Below, in pieces: positions 59,583 to 64,000 of a DNA stretch of 64,000 nt. Source of the stretch: Balaenoptera acutorostrata (Eukaryota > Chordata > Mammalia > Artiodactyla > Balaenopteridae); contig NC_080066.1 in assembly GCF_949987535.1 (NCBI RefSeq), positions 94,011,600 to 94,075,599 of the forward strand. Reading direction: 5' to 3'. A program made the translations under genes and the position numbers. The notes under the pieces are model-generated. The model did not search any database, was not told the DNA's origin, and worked only from the letters and a program-made list of their open reading frames with translations. Every line of letters begins with the position of its first letter. Position 1 is the first letter of the stretch.

Positions 59583-60440
59583 GGACGCCTTTTAAAAATT
59601 GCTGCACACATGTGGCAGGTGGCTTTCTCTGGTTCCTTCTGATTATTAACAAAGTCGCTCCGTAGGTTTTCTATAGATTTAATCCGTATGTTTTGTGAAA
59701 GTTATTTTTTCCTAAAACTGATTTCATGTGCCCTTGGTTACGTAATAGTCTAATACGGTGGTGTGCCATTCATTTATTACATTTTAAAATACTTCCTATG
59801 GGCCAGGTACAAGAGAATTACATTTGGGTCCTGCCCTTAATTTATCTAACCATTCCCTTATTGTTGAACTTTTGGATTGTTTATTATGTTCTGAATAAAC
59901 ATTTTTGAATAAACATGTTTTGAAAAACATTCTGGGTAAACATATTTCTGTTCTTAATAAACAGTTTTATATGAATAGAGCCCCCTTTTTAACCCCTTTT
60001 TGAGTTATTTTATTGGGCTGTGTTGCCAGTATTTAAGTTATGCCTATTTCAATTCATTAAATATTTTTTTAGTACCTTTGGAATTCAACACATTGATCTA
60101 AGCAGAAAACATAAAGAAACATAATGGTAAGTAGCTAAAAAGTTGACTATCTTAGAAGTTTATGTAGCAGAGAGAAATACACAAATGAGGTTGAGAAGAA
60201 CATGCCATTTTGCTACACGTGACATTGAGATGTAAAAGGCTAGAGGAAGGTTAAAACCTGGAGAGATCACATCTTTGGAGAGAATCTGGAAAAGTTTAAT
60301 TAAGGAGGTGGCATATAAAGGATGGATAGCATTTCTGAGTGGCAGAGATTGGGGGCGGGGTGGGGAGAAGCACTTTCCACCAGGACCTAACAACATGAAC
60401 CAGAACATTAAGGTGAGAAAACGCAGGTCGTGTTGAAGAG
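59583..60440. other. Intergenic, unassigned old sequence
   Basis: A/T-rich, with clustered AATAAA-like strings at 59893-59965. No gene recognised. Confidence 0.4.
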
Positions 60441-61084
60441 ACAGTGAGAGTCTTCCTTATCCAGGGGTTGGGCATCTGTGGATTCAACCAACCCATGGGG
60501 GTGTGGAAGCTGCAGATACAAAGGGCCAAATTTGGGACTTCGGCACCCAGTGATTTTGGCAGTTGGGTGGTGGGGGGTGGAAGGTGGGGACAGACTCCTG
60601 GAACTGAAACAGGAGGGAAGGGGGCAGGGCACAACCTTTAAAAGAATGACACAGCTGTTGAGGATACAACAAAAACTGGTTAGAACCGCGTAGGTCCAAG
60701 ATGGCGGGAGATTTAACTTCCAGTAGACCTTGAGCCTCATTATATGCTCATTGTAATACATTAGCATGCTAAATGACACACCACACCCACAGGTGCCATG
60801 ACAGTTCCGAGGCTGACCACAAAAGGCCAAAAAGTGGGCAGAGGCCCAATTCCTGGAAATCCCTGCCTTTCCCCCAAAATAGTTGAAATAATCCTCCCAC
60901 TCATTAGCCTATGAAATTACCCAGCCCATAAAAAACTAACCATGCCGTATTTCGGGGCCACTCCCACTTTCTGAGAGGGACTACATTCTGTCTTTGGAGT
61001 GTTTCTCCCATGGCCACGCTCACCTACTGATATGGTCTGCATTCTGTCTGTGGAATGTGTATCTCTCTAAATAGATCCACTTTT

Positions 61085-61388
61085 TAAAATAATTAATTAA
61101 TTAACTTATTTATTTATTTTATTTATGGCTGTGTTGGGTCTTCGTTTCTGTGCGAGGGCTTTCTCTAGTTGTGGCAAGCGGGGGCCACTCTTCATCGCGG
61201 TGCACGGGCCTCTCACTTTCGTGGCCTCTCCCGCGACGGAGCACAGGCTCAAGACGTGCAGGCTCAGTAATTGTGGCTCACGGGCCTAGCTGCTCTGCGG
61301 CATGTGGGATCTTCCCAGACCAGGGCTCGAACCCGTGTCCCCTGCATTAGCAGGCAGATTCTCAACCACTGCACCACCAGGGAAGCCC
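61085..61388 (-). mobile_element. CHR SINE nested in LTR copy A
   Basis: Reverse copy, head 'ccaccagggaagccc'; inserted between 'aaatagatccact' and 'aataaatccact', near the LTR poly(A) region. Confidence 0.94.
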
Positions 61389-61509
61389 AATAAATCCACT
61401 TCTTACCTATCACTTTGCCTCTTGCTGAATTCCTTCTGTGCTGAGACATAAAGAACCTGAGTTTCATTAAGTTCTGAGACCAGGTATGTGATCTCAAATA
61501 AAGACAGTG

Positions 61510-61569
61510 GGTTCGAGTTCCAGCCCATGGGTTCAAGTCCCAACCTGAGTTTTTGCTGGGTTCAAATCC
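61510..61569 (+). repeat. Three B-box-like motifs in LTR copy A
   Basis: 'ggttcgagttcc' (61510), 'ggttcaagtcc' (61530) and 'ggttcaaatcc' (61559) resemble the tRNA T-arm/B-box, each followed by C-rich bases. They lie in the downstream (U5-side) part of the LTR. Confidence 0.75.
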
Positions 61570-61699
61570 CATCTGAGTTGTGCAGTTTCAGAACCAATAC
61601 CCCACACATACCAAGGGACACTGTACTTTAGTTTCATTGGGGCTGGGTTATACCTAGAGGAATTAGACCGGACCCTTTGTTTGATCCACATTGAAGAAG

Positions 61700-62170
61700 T
61701 GAGACAGGAAGGGGGCAGGGCACAACCTTTAAAAGAATGGCATAGCCATTGAGGACACAACATAAACCGGTTAGAACCAAATAAGTCCAAGATGGTGGAA
61801 GATTTGACTTCCAGTAGACCTTGAGCCTCATTATACACTCATTATAATACATTAGCATGCTAAATGACACACCCACAGGCGCCATGACAGTTCCAGGGCT
61901 GACCATAAAAAGCCAAAAAGTGGGTGCTGGCCCAATTCCTGGAAATCTCTACTCCTTCCCCAAAATAGTTGGAATAATCATCCCACTTATTAGCCTATGA
62001 AATTACCCAGCCCATAAAAACTAACCACCCCATATTTCAGGGCCACTTTCTGGGATAGACCACATTCTGTCTACAGAATGTGTATCTCTCTAAATAAACC
62101 TTTCACTTTTCTATGACTCACTCTTGAATTCTTTCCTGTGCAAAGCCAAGGACCCTCACTTGGCGGCCAG
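61700..62170 (+). mobile_element. ERV1-type LTR (copy B), related to copy A
   Basis: Begins TGAGACAGG and follows copy A closely ('cagggcacaacctttaaaag', 'aaattacccagcccataaaa', 'gtatctctctaaataaacc'). Same orientation. The 3' end is unsure because the last part differs from copy A. Confidence 0.8.
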
Positions 62171-62599
62171 TCCCACAGACTCACTCAAGACCTGGGACAT
62201 GACCCTCCTCTTGTGCCCTTTTTTTTTCCTGCAACAGAAAGCCTCTATAAATGCCAAGGGTGAAGATAGATCTGGCAATGGCATAGGGAACCAATTAAAC
62301 AGAGAGATGTGGCAGAGAGTCCTGTTAAAAGAATACTGCACTAATCCTGTGTAATGATCTGAATATGTCCCCACAAAATTCATATGTTGATAGTATTTGG
62401 AGGTGGGGGCTTTGGGCTCCAACCTCCTGAATGGGATTAGTGCCTTTATAAAAGAGACCCTAGAAAGATCCCTGGCCCCTTCCACCATGTGAGGATGAGG
62501 CAGGAGATAGGTGTACCCCAGGCTGAGCAGCTGGAGTTTGTCCCCTGTGGGGGGACAGTAGCAGAGAGGAGCTGAGCCCTGCCCAGATAAAAGATAAAG

Positions 62600-63015
62600 A
62601 GACCACATATTTCTCATTCTCGAAGTCAAGGAGACCTTCCCAACTACACATGCGCAGAAAGGCTCCTTGGAGGTCAAAAGGGGAGTGACGTCAACTTACC
62701 CATAGGCTTCTTCGCTAGAATCCATATTGGCTAAGAGATGTGCATGCGTGCACACATGGGAGGACCCTGAGATAAACCAAATACGGACTCAGAACCAGGC
62801 AAAGCAAGATGATTGGCCAGAGGAAACCCAGAACAAATGCCCCATATAAGTGATTCAAACTACCACGAGGGCACAACTCTCTCTCTCTCTGCGACCGCCC
62901 ATGTGTGTCTATTCACAGGTACTCTTTTTCCTCCTAATAAACACTTTACTTGTTTCACTACTTTCTGTCTCCTGGGGAAATTCATTTCTACAAAGCCAAG
63001 GGCCAGGGCCTTGTA
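62600..63015 (+). mobile_element. LTR-like segment (copy D) inside the MaLR LTR
   Basis: TATA-like 'ccccatataag' near 62840, AATAAA at 62936-62941, then a U5-like C/T-rich stretch. Family not named; borders approximate. Confidence 0.5.
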
Positions 63016-63019
63016 ACTA

Positions 63020-63727
63020 TGTTGCAATGTAAATAGCAGTGAGAGTTTTCTTTCTTCTTCTCCTGAGAGCAAGGAAAACAAAGGGAACAGCGAACAGGCT
63101 AGAGAAGAAACATAACTTGGCCTGAAAGAGTTAATCACTCCTTGTTTTACTTTAGCTGTCACTAATTTGTAGTAACTAGATTTGTACTTTACAAAGCTAA
63201 TCTCACTCCCTGAGACTATGTAATTTACATTTGGCACCTATCACCGCTAACTCTGTGTGAGTTACATCCTCACACAGGATGCCTGTCACCCCCTAACCTT
63301 ATAACCTCCAAGCACTTACATTCTATATGCCCCTGGTAACAAATCACTCCCTGTAGTTTTTGCATTTCAGAAACAAGGTCACCGGCCAATAAACCAGAGG
63401 CAAATGGACACAATTACCACACTGCCGGACCTCAATTACCCAACGGCCTGACGGCCAGCTATGACTGTTTTGAAATAATGCAAAGGAAAGGAAGAATGCA
63501 AGACCTTCGCTACTTTGATCCTTATTGTACCCACGACTGCGAGCCCCGCATATAAAATCTTCCCTGATTCCCAAGGAGGGGTGGACACAGTTCTTGAGAC
63601 ACTAGCCTGCTGTGTCTTCCCTTCTGCCTGGCGGAAAAATAAAGCCATCTCTCTCTTCCTCCAAAATCCCTGTCTCCATATTTCTGTTCAGCATCGGTGC
63701 ACAGGGAAGCCTACATTTCGGCAACAA
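63020..63727 (+). mobile_element. LTR-like segment (copy C) inside the MaLR LTR
   Basis: TATAAAA at 63551-63557 and AATAAA at 63638-63643, 87 bases apart, as in retroviral LTRs; ends near 'tttcggcaaca'. No coding region attached. Confidence 0.55.
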
Positions 63728-63737
63728 CTGGACACTG

Positions 63738-63809
63738 TCCCGGGTGGTCTAGTGGCCAGTATTCACCACTCTAACTGACACGGCCTGACTTCAGTCTCTG
63801 GCTGAGGAA
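63738..63809 (+). pseudogene. tRNA-Glu-like relic
   Basis: Exactly 72 bases that align with tRNA-Glu. The A-box 'tggtctagtgg' is intact, but the B-box is broken ('acttcagtctc'), the acceptor stem no longer pairs and the anticodon position reads CTA in place of CTC/TTC. Most likely the head of an old tRNA-derived SINE. Confidence 0.7.
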
Positions 63810-64000
63810 CCAAAATCCTGCTTCAAGCCACTACAGGCCAAGGCCACCCAAGATCAAGGACACAGCAAGAAGTCAGCAGTCTGCAACCTGGAAGAGTGTC
63901 TTCACCAGAACCTGACCACACTGGCACCCTGATCTTACACTTCCAGCCTACAGAACAGTGAGAAATAAATTTCTGTTATTTACAAACCACCCAGTCTGTG

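Larger units (their letters stand above)
60605..61590 (+). mobile_element. ERV1-type solo LTR (copy A) with nested SINE
   Basis: Begins TGAAACAGG and ends TTTCA, so TG...CA, with a 4-bp target duplication 'gaac' (60601-60604 and 61591-61594). About 670 bp without the SINE at 61085-61388. No viral genes adjoin it. Confidence 0.85.
60442..61623 (+). mobile_element. MER2-like DNA transposon split by a solo LTR
   Basis: Left part 60442-60604 ('catctgtggattcaaccaac' and 'ctcctggaac'), right part 61591-61623 ('gaaccaataccccacacata' then 'ccaagggacactg'). The same junction reads 'tcctggaaccaatcccc' in the intact copy at 40773-41106. Confidence 0.8.
62348..64000 (+). mobile_element. MaLR (MLT/MST-like) LTR split by a 1.36-kb insertion
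   Basis: Left part 62348-62497 ('ctgaatatgtccccacaaaa' to 'ccaccatgtgaggat'), right part about 63856-64000 ('ggacacagcaagaag' to 'ccacccagtctgtg'). The two parts are the complementary halves of one LTR. It continues past the window. Confidence 0.8.

Noticed and set aside
60408..60830. 140-codon minus-strand open frame near the first LTR
   Set aside because: Crosses from MER2 into LTR sequence; no retroviral or host protein features.
60605..62170. Complete provirus between LTR copies A and B
   Set aside because: The interval of about 110 bases holds the MER2 end and unique sequence, with no gag, pol or env-like reading frame.
62156..62677. 173-codon minus-strand open frame
   Set aside because: Spans an LTR junction and half of a MaLR LTR; a chance frame.

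Overview
This is a stretch of mammalian nuclear DNA. It has split genes with GT-AG introns and abundant SINEs, LINEs, DNA transposons and LTRs. About twenty tRNA-derived SINEs have the head 'ttccctggtggcgcagtggtt', characteristic of the CHR families of whales and dolphins. I therefore infer a cetacean genome; the species cannot be read from the sequence.

Three protein-coding genes are present, all recognised from their translated exons. EPB42 (erythrocyte membrane protein band 4.2) is on the + strand; its last ten coding exons lie at 457-12356 and its first three lie before the window. CCNDBP1 (cyclin D1-binding protein 1, GCIP) is on the - strand with eleven coding exons from 24045 down to 14931. 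TMEM62 (a membrane protein with a calcineurin-like phosphoesterase domain) is on the - strand with fourteen coding exons from 59155 down to 24793. The exons join in frame in all three genes. CCNDBP1 gives 358 residues and TMEM62 gives 643 residues, both complete. The order and orientation match the conserved TMEM62-CCNDBP1-EPB42 block of human 15q15, read in reverse.

Layout: 1-12.6 kb is the 3' three quarters of EPB42. 12.6-14.6 kb is a short intergenic stretch between two convergent 3' ends. 14.6-24.1 kb is CCNDBP1 with a CpG-rich promoter at about 23.74-24.26 kb. 24.3-59.2 kb is TMEM62, whose poly(A) signal is only about 250 bases from the CCNDBP1 start codon. 58.6-59.45 kb is the CpG-rich TMEM62 promoter. 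59.5-64 kb holds no gene I can see; it is a pile of LTRs nested in older repeats, with a tRNA-Glu-like relic.

The genes are neighbours and not a pathway: EPB42 belongs to the red-cell membrane skeleton, CCNDBP1 to cell-cycle and transcription control, and TMEM62 to an uncharacterised membrane role. I found no undescribed biological system. The best second-look items are the loss of all three transglutaminase catalytic residues in EPB42, the very tight TMEM62/CCNDBP1 junction, an inverted pair of near-identical SINEs sharing a 24-bp internal duplication, SINEs that appear to carry 3' passenger sequence, and a nested-LTR chronology upstream of TMEM62.
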